From assembly GCA_039180025.1 (NCBI GenBank), contig JBCDDZ010000006.1:42152-106151 (forward strand): DNA of 64,000 bases, given 5' to 3'. The stretch comes from Algisphaera sp039180025. GTDB lineage: Bacteria; Planctomycetota; Phycisphaerae; Phycisphaerales; Phycisphaeraceae. This document shows positions 27,321-35,880 of the stretch, piece by piece. The position numbers were made by a program, and so were the translations under genes. The notes under the pieces are model-generated. The model saw only the letters and a program-made list of their open reading frames with translations. It was not told where the DNA came from and ran no database searches. Positions within the stretch are counted from its first letter, which is position 1. Each line of letters begins with the position of its first letter.

Positions 27321-27326
27321 TACACT
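27321..27326 (+). promoter_or_regulatory. cinA -10 box TACACT, near-leaderless
   Basis: TACACT ends six bases before the cinA ATG at 27333 and mirrors the folD element on the opposite strand 12 bases away. RNA polymerase binding for one gene should exclude the other. Confidence 0.45.
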
Positions 27327-27332
27327 ACGCCG

Positions 27333-28634
27333 ATGAAAGCCATCCTCCTCTCGATCGGCGACGAACTGGCGCTGGGCCAAACCGTCGATACCAACTCCGC
27401 GTGGATCGCCGCCCGCCTGGCCTCCCTAGGCGTCTCGACGGTTCTCCACGAAACCGTCAGCGACGACCAGCCGCTGATCGCCGCCGCCATCCGCTGGGCG
27501 AGCACGCGGGCCGACCTGGTGATCGTCTCGGGCGGCCTGGGGCCGACGCAGGACGACCTGACCCGCCAGGCCCTCGCCGACGCGATGGAGGTCGATCTGG
27601 TCACCGACGAGGCGGCGCTGCGTACCCTCGAGGCCTTCTTCGCCTCACGCGGCTACGAGATGGCTCAGCGCAACCGCGTGCAGGCCACCCACCCCGTGGG
27701 CGCCGCCATGATTCCCAATCCCCACGGCACTGCGCCGGGCATCGCCGCGTCGCTCCACGACGCCCGCATCTTCGTGGTCCCCGGCGTGCCCCGCGAGATG
27801 CGGGCCATGGTGGAAGACGCCGTGCTGCCCGCCCTCGCCCCCGCGTTGCGCACGACCGCCCCGGGCGTGATCCTGACCACCAAGATCAACACCTTCGGCC
27901 TGGGCGAGTCCGATGTCGCCCAGCGCCTCGACGACCTGATGCGCCGCGACCAAAACCCCACCGTTGGGACCACCGTGGCCCAGGGCATGTGTTCGGTCCG
28001 CCTCCGGGCCGAGTTCCCCGACCCCGAAGACGCCCGGGCTCGGCTCGAAGCCACCGCCGCCGCCGTCGAAAAACGTCTCCACCCCCTGGCCTTCGGCCGC
28101 GACGACGAGCTGCTCCCTGCCGCGCTGCTCGAGCTTCTGAAGCGGGAAAAACAGACCCTCGCCACCGCCGAATCCTGTACCGGCGGCCTGATCGGGGCCA
28201 TGCTCACCGACATCCCCGGCAGCAGCGCGGCCTACCTCGGCGGCTGGGTCACCTATACCAACGCCCTGAAAACCCAGCAGCTCGGCGTCTCCGCCGCGGC
28301 AATCGACGCCCACGGCGCGGTGAGCGAACCCGTCGCCCGCGCGATGGCCCAAGGGGCCCGCGAACGCAGCGGGGCCGACCTCGCCCTCGCCGTCACCGGC
28401 ATCGCCGGGCCCGACGGGGGCACGCCCGAAAAACCCGTCGGCACGGTGTGGCTCGCCCTCGCTTCCTCCACCCAGACCCTCGCCCGCTGCGCCCGCTTTA
28501 CCGGCGACCGGGCGAGCATCCGTGACCGCGCCACCAAGTGCGCCCTCCAGATGGCCCGTCTCTCGCTCATGAACGAAACCCTCGATCACCTCCGCTGGCT
28601 CAGCCTCGCGCCCGCCAAGCCTGCGACCGCGTAA
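27333..28634 (+). CDS. cinA: CinA-type nicotinamide-nucleotide amidase
   Basis: 433 residues with both standard halves. The N-terminal MoaB/MogA-like (COG1058) domain has SIGDELALGQTVDTNSAW and SGGLGPTQDDLTRQALADA. The C-terminal PncC deamidase domain has TAESCTGGLIGAMLTDIPGS, then GWVTYTN and LAVTGIAGPDGGTPEKPVG. The pair recycles nicotinamide mononucleotide, and the N-terminal half acts as an ADP-ribose pyrophosphatase in characterised members. The competence link is historical. It is divergent from folD and followed by tRNA-Arg after 35 bases. nadC, another NAD gene, is 11 kb away. Confidence 0.95.
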   Translation: MKAILLSIGDELALGQTVDTNSAWIAARLASLGVSTVLHETVSDDQPLIAAAIRWASTRADLVIVSGGLGPTQDDLTRQALADAMEVDLVTDEAALRTLEAFFASRGYEMAQRNRVQATHPVGAAMIPNPHGTAPGIAASLHDARIFVVPGVPREMRAMVEDAVLPALAPALRTTAPGVILTTKINTFGLGESDVAQRLDDLMRRDQNPTVGTTVAQGMCSVRLRAEFPDPEDARARLEATAAAVEKRLHPLAFGRDDELLPAALLELLKREKQTLATAESCTGGLIGAMLTDIPGSSAAYLGGWVTYTNALKTQQLGVSAAAIDAHGAVSEPVARAMAQGARERSGADLALAVTGIAGPDGGTPEKPVGTVWLALASSTQTLARCARFTGDRASIRDRATKCALQMARLSLMNETLDHLRWLSLAPAKPATA

Positions 28635-28669
28635 CCGAAAAACCGTAAAATTCATCTGCTCGTCGACAC

Positions 28670-28743
28670 GCCCACGTAGCTCAGCTGGATAGAGCACCGG
28701 CCTTCTAAGCCGACGGTCACAGGTTCGAATCCTGTCGTGGGTA
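28670..28743 (+). tRNA. tRNA-Arg (anticodon TCT)
   Basis: A complete cloverleaf can be drawn: seven-pair acceptor (first pair a G-U wobble), D arm GCTC/GAGC, anticodon stem CCGGC/GCCGA with one mismatched outer pair, loop CTTCTAA giving anticodon TCT for AGA codons, and a T arm with GGTTCGAATCC. The 3' CCA is not encoded. It lies just beyond cinA. A decayed IS5-type element begins about 55 bases downstream. Confidence 0.95.
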
Positions 28744-28798
28744 TTGCGTTCCCGCTCAATCGGCTGGTGATGGACAACTCTCTAGCTGCTACGGAGAT

Positions 28799-29590
28799 TC
28801 AAGTCATGCCCGCGAGTCCGGCGGCCAGCCGGGTGAAGGCGGCGAAGTTGATCGCCTTCTTCTCTTAGCGGGTGGCGACGCGGCGGCACGGCTTGATCCG
28901 CCCGAAAAACCGCTCGCTCACGTGGCGGTGCTTGTATCGCCGACGGTTGTACCTTTGCTTGCGTTTGCGGTTTGGTTGGGTTTGATACAGGCCCGCCCCG
29001 TCTTCCCGCTCGATCTGTCGGCGGATCGCGTTGCGGTCATACCGCGTCGGCCATCACGTGCCGGGCACGGATGCCGTCGAGCCACGCCTCGGCCTGCGGG
29101 GCGTCGCCGCATTGGCCCGGCGTGACGATCCGCCGAAGAAGCCGGCCGTACGGATCGACCGCCGCGTGCCGCTTGATGGTAAGCCTATTCCGGGGGCCGT
29201 GGGGTGGGCGAAACATCGGCGGGGTTCGGCGTTTTGTTTTTTTACCCGGCTCTCGTCGGCCCGTCGCGGCCGTGGGGTGGGCCTTGACGCGGGTCGCGTC
29301 GAGTTGGAGTCCTCGGGCGGCTCGGTCAGGTCCGCGTCGCCCAAGGCCCGGCCGACCCGCTCCCACACACCCGTCCCGACCCAGCGGTCGTAGCGCTTCC
29401 AGACCGGGTTAGGCTTGCCCAAGCCCGCGGGCAGGTCGGCCCAGAGGATGCCGGTCTTGAGCACGTAGAGCACCGCGTTGACGAACAGGCGGTGGTCCGC
29501 GGCGGTGCGTTTCGGATCGCCGGTTTTGCCCGGCAAGTGCTCATCGATCTTGTTCCATGGCTCCTCCGTGAGGGCGTGGCGGTACCGCAT
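28799..29590 (-). pseudogene. Decayed IS5-family transposase
   Basis: Read on the minus strand, the gene can be reassembled from three pieces. From 29590: MRYRHALTEEPWNKIDEHLP and ILWADLPAGLGKPNPVWKRY (DUF4096 start). Then, one frame away around 29300-29045: LQLDATRVKAHPTAA and HAAVDPYGRLLRRIVTPGQ (DDE core). Then back in the first frame from 29041: YDRNAIRRQIERE and RHVSERFFGRIKPCRRVATR. Two frameshifts are required, at about 29300 and 29042, and TAA at 28865-28867 replaces what should be Tyr in TR-Y-EKKAINF. The 792-base span equals a full 264-codon transposase. IS427-type IS5 elements can use one programmed frameshift, but two shifts plus a nonsense codon mean inactivity. Terminal repeats were not found. 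Confidence 0.85.
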
Positions 29591-29692
29591 AGGGGGCCTT
29601 CGTGGCCAGGAAATGCGATCATAGGCGGCGGTCGTGAATGCCCGAAGCACCTAGAATTTCGATGGCTATCGGCATTCGGTTATCTTCTAAGT

Positions 29693-31207
29693 GTGCTCGC
29701 TCAGGTCCACAGTTTTGTTTTGCAAGGCATCAATCCGCTCGCCTGTGAAGTCGAGGTCGATGTCGCGGAGAGCGGGCTGCCCAAGACCACGATCGTCGGC
29801 CTGCCCGACGCGGCGGTCAAAGAATCGGTCGAACGGGTCCGCTCGGCGATCGTGAACTCGGGGTACCCGTTCCCGATGGCGCGGCTGCTGGTGAACCTGG
29901 CCCCGGCGGACATTAAGAAAGAGGGGCCGGTCTACGACCTGCCGATCGCGGTCGGGCTGCTGCTCGCGGCCCGGGTGATCGAGACGGCGGAGCATAAACG
30001 CCTGCTCTTTGCCGGTGAGCTCGCGCTCGACGGCCGACTGCGGCCGGTCAGCGGGGTGATCAACCTTGCGCTATTGGCCAAACGGCTCGGGGTCCGGGGC
30101 GTGGTCGTGCCGACGGATAACGCGGAGGAGGCCGCGGCGGTGGATGGGGTCGAAGTGTACGCCGCCGATGCCTTGTCGAGCGTGGTGGGTCTACTCAACG
30201 GCACGCACGAGATCGAAGCGGTCCGCCCGGCCGAGGTCGATGCCGAACTCGAACGCGCCCACGCCCCGATCGACTTCGGGGACGTGCGGGGGCAGGAAGC
30301 GGTGAAACGAGCACTGACCCTCGCGGCGGCGGGCGGGCACAACATTCTGATGATCGGCCCGGCGGGCACGGGCAAATCGATGTGCGCCCGGGCGCTGCCG
30401 GGCATCCTGCCGCCGTTGTCGCGTGACGAAGCGCTCGAAGTGACGCGGATTTACTCGGCCATCGGCCAAGTGCCCCGGGGCCAGTCGCTCATGACCGCGC
30501 GCCCGGTGCGCGGCCCCCACCACACCGCCAGCCCGGTGGCGGTCGTCGGCGGCGGGACCATCCCCCGGCCCGGCGAAGTCTCGCTCGCCCACCACGGCGT
30601 GCTGTTTCTGGACGAGATGCCCGAGTTCCCTCGGGCGGTGCTCGAAACCCTACGCCAACCGCTGGAAGACGGCGAGGTCACCATCGCGCGGGCCCACGGC
30701 TCGGTCCGTTTCCCCGCCCGGTTCATGCTGGTGGCCGCGATGAACCCCACGCCCAAGGGTGACACCCCCATCGACGACGTCAGCCAGCGGCAGATGGACA
30801 AATACCTCGCCAAGCTTTCGGGGCCGCTGATCGACCGCGTTGATATCCATATCGAAGTCCCGCCCGTGCCCTACCGGCAGCTGACCGGCGAAAAAAACGG
30901 CAGCGACTCGGCGACGCTGCGCGAAAAGGTCGTCGCGGCCCGCGCCCGTCAGGCCCGCCGCCACGGGAGCCCCCTCAAGATCAACCGCGTCCTCTCGGGC
31001 TCGGAACTCGACCGCTACGCCAAACTCGACGGCCCCGCGAACGAGCTGCTGCGTCAAGCCATGACCGAGCTTGGCCTGAGCGCCCGGGCCTACGACAAAG
31101 TCCGCCGGGTGGCCCGGACCATCGCCGACCTCGAAGACCAGCCCCACGTCTCGGCCCACCACATCGCCGAGGCGATCCAGTACCGCGTCCTGGACCGGGC
31201 CCGCTGA
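29693..31207 (+). CDS. comM: YifB/ComM family Mg-chelatase-like AAA+ ATPase
   Basis: 504 residues from the GTG at 29693 (VLAQVHSFVLQGI), which restores the family N-terminus; the frame reaching back to 29492 runs into the transposase remnant. The Lon-protease-like N-terminal part (EVDVAESGLPKTTIVGLPDA, NLAPADIKKEG) is followed by the AAA+ core with Walker A GPAGTGKSMCARALPG, Walker B GVLFLDEMPEF and sensor MNPTPKG, then the C-terminal helical domain. ComM is a branch-migration helicase aiding integration of transforming DNA. The start codon is about 100 bases from the IS remnant, so the element could have replaced its original upstream region. Confidence 0.93.
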   Translation: MLAQVHSFVLQGINPLACEVEVDVAESGLPKTTIVGLPDAAVKESVERVRSAIVNSGYPFPMARLLVNLAPADIKKEGPVYDLPIAVGLLLAARVIETAEHKRLLFAGELALDGRLRPVSGVINLALLAKRLGVRGVVVPTDNAEEAAAVDGVEVYAADALSSVVGLLNGTHEIEAVRPAEVDAELERAHAPIDFGDVRGQEAVKRALTLAAAGGHNILMIGPAGTGKSMCARALPGILPPLSRDEALEVTRIYSAIGQVPRGQSLMTARPVRGPHHTASPVAVVGGGTIPRPGEVSLAHHGVLFLDEMPEFPRAVLETLRQPLEDGEVTIARAHGSVRFPARFMLVAAMNPTPKGDTPIDDVSQRQMDKYLAKLSGPLIDRVDIHIEVPPVPYRQLTGEKNGSDSATLREKVVAARARQARRHGSPLKINRVLSGSELDRYAKLDGPANELLRQAMTELGLSARAYDKVRRVARTIADLEDQPHVSAHHIAEAIQYRVLDRAR

Positions 31208-31361
31208 CCCGGCGACGGTCCGGTAACGCGGCCTGAGGTGCGCAGCCGGCCGTCCAAATCTTGCTCCCCTTCTGGGTTAGACTTATCTTATATGGACAAG
31301 GCTGGGCGTCCGCCTCCGCCGATCGATCGAGCTTCTTTCCGTCTCCCCGGAGTCTGATTCC

Positions 31362-32315
31362 ATGGCCAAGATGTTTTATACCCTCGAAGAAGCTTCCGAC
31401 CGGCTGGGCCTGGATGCCGAGGCGGTCAAAGAGATGGCTTCGTCCGGCAAGCTCCAGCAGTTCCGTGATCGCGACAAGCTCATGTTCAAACGGGAGCAGG
31501 TCGACTCGCTCGCCGGAGGGGGCGACGACAGCATCGCCGGCTCGAGTATCGGTATCCCATTGGCGGACCCCGGGCCTGATGATACCGACGCGATCAGCCT
31601 CGCCGACTCGATGTCCAGCGGCGGCTTCGACGAACCGGAAGACCCCAAGGAAGCCACGGGCATCAGCGTCTTCGACGCGGGCGAAGTCGAGCCGGCCGAC
31701 CCCATGGCCCAGACGCAGGTCACCCAGCCCCAGATCGACGACGAAGAACTCGCCTTAGAATCCGTTGGCTCGGGGTCGGGGCTCCTGGACCTTACCCGTG
31801 AATCCGACGACACCAGCCTCGGCGCGGAACTCCTCGACGAGATCTACCCCGGCGGCGGCGACACCGGCACGGGCGCATCTATGACCGACTTCGGGCTCGA
31901 GTCTTCCGTCGGCTCGTCGGGGGTGTTCGACGGTGCGCTCGCCATGGACACCGGCGCTTCCGGACCTTCGGGTCTCGAGAACCTGGTCGACAGCAGCGAC
32001 ACCGGATCGATGGACCTGCCCAGCGCCGGCGTGGCCGGTACGGCCCACAGCGTGAGCGCGGTCTACACCGGTGAAGAATCCGACCCCGCCGGCAGCGCGC
32101 TGGGCGCCGGCTTGCTGATCGGCGCGATGCTCGCGCTGATCATTGGGCTCGTGGTGATCGCCGCCGCGATTGCGGGCAGCCGCAGCTCGCTCACCTCCGC
32201 TCTGGTAACCGCCGACGGGGACGCGATGAAGGTGCTCTTCCTCTGCGCGATCCTCGCCGCGGTAAGCGCAGTCCTGGGCGGGCTTGGCTTTGTGTTCGGC
32301 AAAAAATCCGCCTAA
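31362..32315 (+). CDS. HTH-domain protein with acidic linker and two membrane helices
   Basis: 317 residues in three parts. Residues 1-50 (YTLEEASDRLGLDAEAVKEM and FRDRDKLMFKREQVDSLA) form a MerR/excisionase-like winged HTH. Residues 52-240 are a low-complexity Asp/Ser/Gly linker, strongly acidic. Two hydrophobic helices follow (ALGAGLLIGAMLALIIGLVV and MKVLFLCAILAAVSAVLGGL). The HTH would sit in the cytoplasm tethered to the membrane. I know the combination as recurrent in planctomycetes but without an assigned role. The HTH may bind DNA or serve as a protein-interaction module. The gene is monocistronic between comM and psd. Confidence 0.75.
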   Translation: MAKMFYTLEEASDRLGLDAEAVKEMASSGKLQQFRDRDKLMFKREQVDSLAGGGDDSIAGSSIGIPLADPGPDDTDAISLADSMSSGGFDEPEDPKEATGISVFDAGEVEPADPMAQTQVTQPQIDDEELALESVGSGSGLLDLTRESDDTSLGAELLDEIYPGGGDTGTGASMTDFGLESSVGSSGVFDGALAMDTGASGPSGLENLVDSSDTGSMDLPSAGVAGTAHSVSAVYTGEESDPAGSALGAGLLIGAMLALIIGLVVIAAAIAGSRSSLTSALVTADGDAMKVLFLCAILAAVSAVLGGLGFVFGKKSA

Positions 32316-32653
32316 GCCCTGCCGCAAAACGGCACCGCTTATCACGATGCTGCGTGCCGTACGCGGCTCGTCGCGGACCGATACTTTGTGGCCCCCGGGC
32401 ATTTCGCCCGGCTCACATCCATGGGTTTGCGGCCGCACGCCTGCCTGGGTCCGGAGCCGACGTGCCCGATGGACGGCCCGTAAAATCCTCTCCGACCTGG
32501 ACCCGTGGTCGGCTTATGCGGGATATCATGAGGCGGTTAGTTCTCGCTTCACGGCGCGGTTCAGACGCTGAACCTTTGCGTGTTCGGCCGTCGAGGATCG
32601 AGCGTGTGCAGCGAACCGGTTTGCCTGTTTTTCCGCGCCACCACGACTCCGCC
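32316..32653. other. Leader region before psd, no gene seen
   Basis: The 338 bases hold no convincing gene although the psd frame is open throughout; codon content there is unlike the neighbours. A hairpin CCGGGC-ATTTC-GCCCGG at 32395-32411 lacks a following T tract. No known riboswitch pattern was recognised. Confidence 0.4.
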
Positions 32654-33475
32654 ATGCTTAGCCCGTACGCCAAAAAAGAATGGCTCACCATCCTCGCCGT
32701 GGGCGCTTGTGTCGGGCTGTCGCTGATCCTATTGGGGTATTGGCCCGGCGCGATCGGAGCCGGCCTGGTGGTGGGCGGGATCCTCACCTTTTTTCGTGAC
32801 CCCGAGCGCCGCGTCCCCAGCCAGCGCAACGCGGTCGTCGCCCCGGCCGACGGCACAGTCTCCTCGATCCACGAACTCGAACACTTCGAACCTTTCGACG
32901 GCCCCGCGACCTGCGTCCGTATCTTCATGTCCGTCTTCGATGTCCACCTCAACCGCTGCCCCTGCCACAGCCGCGTGAAATCTATTACGCATCAGCCCGG
33001 GCACCACCGCAACACGCTCAACCCCGAGGCCGCGGAAGACAATGAATCGATGACCACGCTCCTGGTCCACCCGGTCAAGGGGCACCCCGTGGCCGCCGTC
33101 CGCCAGATCGCCGGCCTGCTGGCCCGCACCATCCACAACGCGCTGGACGAAGCGCAAGTGGTTCAGCGTGGGCAGCGTATGGGGATAATTAAGCTCGGCT
33201 CGACCACCGAGCTCTACCTCCCCGCCACGCTCCGCCCGGAGGTGCAGATCGCCCAGGGGCAGAAAGTTCAGGCCGGCGTCACCGTCCTCGCCACCGTCAC
33301 CCCGCTCGACCCGGCCGAAGGGATGAGCCCGCTCATCAAACTCTTCGATACCGCCCCGCCGCCCCTGGACCCCGCACCCCAAGATGCCGACGTTCCCGCG
33401 GAGGAGACGGATTCCGCCCTCGATCCGGCACAGGAAACCACGATCTTTGCCCGGCACCCTCGCGAAACGGATTGA
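32654..33475 (+). CDS. psd: Phosphatidylserine decarboxylase proenzyme
   Basis: 273 residues from ATG 32654 (MLSPYAKKEW). After two membrane-type segments come FFRDPERRVP and VVAPADGTVSSI, then FMSVFDVHLNRCPC and HRNTLNPEAAEDNESM. These are the signatures of the short Psd form. Pyruvoyl-forming cleavage is expected at the Gly-Ser of KLGSTTELYLP; the usual motif in this branch is FGSR-x-D, so the Leu and Thr neighbours are unusual, but the Ser is kept. The enzyme turns phosphatidylserine into phosphatidylethanolamine at the membrane. A C-terminal tail of about 45 Pro/Asp-rich residues is extra. pssA, its common neighbour, is not adjacent. Confidence 0.88.
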   Translation: MLSPYAKKEWLTILAVGACVGLSLILLGYWPGAIGAGLVVGGILTFFRDPERRVPSQRNAVVAPADGTVSSIHELEHFEPFDGPATCVRIFMSVFDVHLNRCPCHSRVKSITHQPGHHRNTLNPEAAEDNESMTTLLVHPVKGHPVAAVRQIAGLLARTIHNALDEAQVVQRGQRMGIIKLGSTTELYLPATLRPEVQIAQGQKVQAGVTVLATVTPLDPAEGMSPLIKLFDTAPPPLDPAPQDADVPAEETDSALDPAQETTIFARHPRETD

Positions 33476-33578
33476 CCCGTGACCGCGTCAAGCGATACCG
33501 GCACGACGTTCTTCTGGCTTGCGCGTCTTTGGCGTTCGTCGGCCTGCCCCATCGGCCGACGGAAACGCGAAAGCCCGC

Positions 33579-33584
33579 TAGTAT
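33579..33584 (+). promoter_or_regulatory. carA -10 element TAGTAT, near-leaderless
   Basis: TAGTAT ends six bases before the carA ATG at 33591. The spacing equals that seen at cinA and folD. No ribosome site stands between the element and the start. Confidence 0.4.
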
Positions 33585-33590
33585 GCCTGC

Positions 33591-34811
33591 ATGACCGAGA
33601 CCACCCTCACGCCTGACCCCGCTCCCGCTCGCCTGGTGCTCGAAGATGGGAGCGTTTTTACCGGCCGAGCCTTCGGCGATACGACCCCCCGGTGCGTTGA
33701 AGGCGAGGTCTGCTTCAACACCTCGCTCTCGGGCTACCAGGAAATCGTCACCGACCCATCGTACGCCGGCCAGATCGTGACCATGACCTGTCCGCTGATC
33801 GGAAACTACGGCGTCAACGAACAGGACCTCGAATCCGCCCGCCCCCAGGTGCGTGGCCTGATCGTGCGTGAGCTTTCGCTTTCCGTGAGCAACCACCGCG
33901 CCACCGCCCGGCTCGAAGACTGGCTCGCCGAGCACGAGATCACCGGGATCACCGGCCTCGATACCCGGGCCCTGACCCGCCGGCTGCGTCACGAAGGGGC
34001 CCTGCGCGGCGTCATCTGCACCGACCCGAGCCCCGCCGATGCCGACCTGGTCGCCCGGGTAAAAGCTTCGCCAAGCCTGGTCGGGCGCAACCTCGTCCGC
34101 GACGTAGGCCGACGCGACCCGCTCCGGTGGAGGGAAGACCTCGGCGACTGGGCTCCGCTTCACGGGCATGTCCCGGCCAGTGAAAAACGCTTTAAGGTCG
34201 TTGCCCTGGATTGCGGCACCAAGCTCAACATCCTCCGTAACCTCACCGACGCCGGGTGCGACGTCACCGTGCTGCCCTACGACACCGCGCCCGAGGCGAT
34301 CCGCGAACACCACCCCGACGGATTATTTGTGTCCAACGGCCCGGGCGACCCCGCGGCCGTCCAACCCGCCATTGATCATCTCAAGCAGATCGTTGGCCAA
34401 TACCCGATCTTCGGGATCTGCCTCGGCCATCAATTGCTGAGCCTCGCCCTCGGGGCGGACACCTTCAAACTCAAGTTCGGCCACCGCGGCGGCAACCAGC
34501 CGGTCCAGAACCTGGGCACCCAGAAAGTCGAAATCACCAGCCAGAACCACGGCTTCGCGGTCGACCGCGACAGCCTCGAAAAAGCCGGCGGCGAACCGAC
34601 CCACCTCAACCTCAACGACCGCACGCTCGAAGGCTTCCGCCACCGGTCCGACCCGGTCTTCGCGGTCCAGTACCACCCCGAAGCCAGCCCCGGACCGCAC
34701 GACAGCCGCTACCTTTTTGATTGCTTTATGGAAATGATGCGCACCGGCTTGAGCCCCAGCCCGCAACAAATGGATCAAGCTCAACGGCAGCGGAATCAGC
34801 TACAGGCCTGA
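33591..34811 (+). CDS. carA: Carbamoyl-phosphate synthase small subunit
   Basis: The 406-residue glutaminase subunit supplies ammonia to CarB for carbamoyl phosphate in pyrimidine and arginine synthesis. The N-terminal domain shows LVLEDGSVFTGRAFG, GEVCFNTSLSGYQEIVTDPS and TGLDTRALTRRLR. The class I amidotransferase domain has GLFVSNGPGDP, the nucleophile elbow GICLGHQLLSLALG and the catalytic pair VQYHPEASPGP. Length is slightly above normal because of a Gln-rich C-terminal tail. carB is not in the window. The AT-rich island begins at its stop codon. Confidence 0.96.
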   Translation: MTETTLTPDPAPARLVLEDGSVFTGRAFGDTTPRCVEGEVCFNTSLSGYQEIVTDPSYAGQIVTMTCPLIGNYGVNEQDLESARPQVRGLIVRELSLSVSNHRATARLEDWLAEHEITGITGLDTRALTRRLRHEGALRGVICTDPSPADADLVARVKASPSLVGRNLVRDVGRRDPLRWREDLGDWAPLHGHVPASEKRFKVVALDCGTKLNILRNLTDAGCDVTVLPYDTAPEAIREHHPDGLFVSNGPGDPAAVQPAIDHLKQIVGQYPIFGICLGHQLLSLALGADTFKLKFGHRGGNQPVQNLGTQKVEITSQNHGFAVDRDSLEKAGGEPTHLNLNDRTLEGFRHRSDPVFAVQYHPEASPGPHDSRYLFDCFMEMMRTGLSPSPQQMDQAQRQRNQLQA

Positions 34812-35145
34812 TTTTCTTTAATTATATAAAAAATATAATCTTATACATTTAATTATTTGCCACAACAACCGATTAGTAAGAACCAAATAGGCAATCTGCA
34901 CGGGTGCCATAAAGTTTTTCGTTTACCTATTTTAACATCATGGGTGCTTTTTCAGAACAGCTCGATCGGCTGCCCGCCTAGAATTATTTGGATTTGTTAC
35001 TTTATGGTTGCATCGTCCTTCGATTTGGCTTATATTTTAGGTAATTAGGTATCTTTTAAGTACATCCGTATCGCGGCCGTCTGTCGCTTCATAAAATGAA
35101 TCCTGGATGTATTGGGGTGAAAACCGGAAACGGGAAGACGAGAAA
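34812..35145. other. AT-rich intergenic island before the PEP-CTERM gene
   Basis: The GC content falls sharply just after carA, with runs such as TTATATAAAAAATATAAT at about 34824-34841. A short frame at 34857-35048 has no homology and poor codon use, so it is not called. The region contains the promoter listed separately and a direct repeat of GGGTGC (in CACGGGTGCCATAAAG and CATGGGTGCTTTTT). Confidence 0.6.
35008..35036 (+). promoter_or_regulatory. Sigma70-like promoter of the PEP-CTERM gene
   Basis: TTGCAT at 35008-35013 and TATATT at 35031-35036 are separated by exactly 17 bases. It is the best paired -35/-10 in the window. It predicts a leader of about 100 bases before the ATG at 35146, unlike the short-leader genes elsewhere. 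Confidence 0.55.
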
Positions 35146-35880
35146 ATGAGATTCATGAAGGTTTTTTCTAAGAGGGCGGGATTTTCACTAGTCGCATTAG
35201 GACTGATTGCCGCTGGCTCTACGTCGCAGGCACAATTGGTTTTGGACACGTTTGAAGGCGACAACTTCATTCTTAGCGTCCCGACCGGCCCCACCTTCGA
35301 TGCGACCTCCAGTACGGTAGTCGGTGGAGACTTCAACGGGGCCGCGACCGCCGACGTGTTCGGTGCCGACCGTGAAGTCACTCTCGACGTGGGAACCTCT
35401 GGCGGTACCGCGATCACCGCAATCCTTCCCCCGAGTTCCGGCTCACTTATTTTCGATACCGGCTCCACGGCCTTTGGCACTTCCGGTGCAATCCTCGACA
35501 TCCTTTATGACGACTTCACCGACGTCGATGTCACCGGCAGCAGCCTGTTCGAAGCAATCGAAATCCAGTTCAGCTTCGTCGATAAATCGGCGGTTCTTGC
35601 GTTCACTTTCGATGACGGAGTTAACACCGGCACGGTGGCGGGTGCGGTCAGTGACGGTGTGACCTCGGGCGCCCAGTCGGTCTTTCTCTCCCTCACCGAT
35701 CCGGGCCTGACCGGCGTTGATTTGTCGAGTATCGACTCCATCGATTTCAACATCACCACCAGCCTAGCCGCCACCGATTTGGTCATCGACACCGTTCAGT
35801 TCGTCATACCCGAACCCTCTGCCGCCATCCTGTTGGCCTCAACGGGCTTGATGATGATGGTCCGCCGACGCAGGGCTTGA
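35146..35880 (+). CDS. PEP-CTERM sorting-domain exported protein
   Basis: 244 residues from ATG 35146 (MRFMKVFSKRAGF). A signal peptide (FSLVALGLIAAGSTSQAQ) is followed by an Asp/Thr/Ser-rich beta-type body of about 190 residues and the C-terminal tripartite sorting signal: IPEPS, the hydrophobic AAILLASTGLMMMV and RRRR. PEP-CTERM proteins are recognised by an exosortase, which is not in this window, and are usually tied to exopolysaccharide or surface layers. The body resembles a jelly-roll of unknown ligand. Base composition is lower in GC than that of the neighbours and the upstream region is AT-rich, suggesting acquisition or special regulation. A strong terminator follows. Confidence 0.88.
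   Translation: MRFMKVFSKRAGFSLVALGLIAAGSTSQAQLVLDTFEGDNFILSVPTGPTFDATSSTVVGGDFNGAATADVFGADREVTLDVGTSGGTAITAILPPSSGSLIFDTGSTAFGTSGAILDILYDDFTDVDVTGSSLFEAIEIQFSFVDKSAVLAFTFDDGVNTGTVAGAVSDGVTSGAQSVFLSLTDPGLTGVDLSSIDSIDFNITTSLAATDLVIDTVQFVIPEPSAAILLASTGLMMMVRRRRA

Noticed and set aside
29037..29650. IS5 transposase as an active gene with programmed frameshift
   Set aside because: A second frameshift near 29042 and a nonsense codon at 28865-28867 are also needed.
32395..32411. Riboswitch or terminator hairpin before psd
   Set aside because: The stem is only six bases, lacks a T tract and no known riboswitch core surrounds it.
32354..32653. N-terminal extension of psd
   Set aside because: The added 100 residues are Arg/Pro/Gly-rich and precede the membrane segment that normally starts the protein.
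34857..35048. 63-codon frame in the AT-rich island
   Set aside because: Begins in AT-rich DNA without a ribosome site, overlaps the PEP-CTERM promoter and resembles no family.
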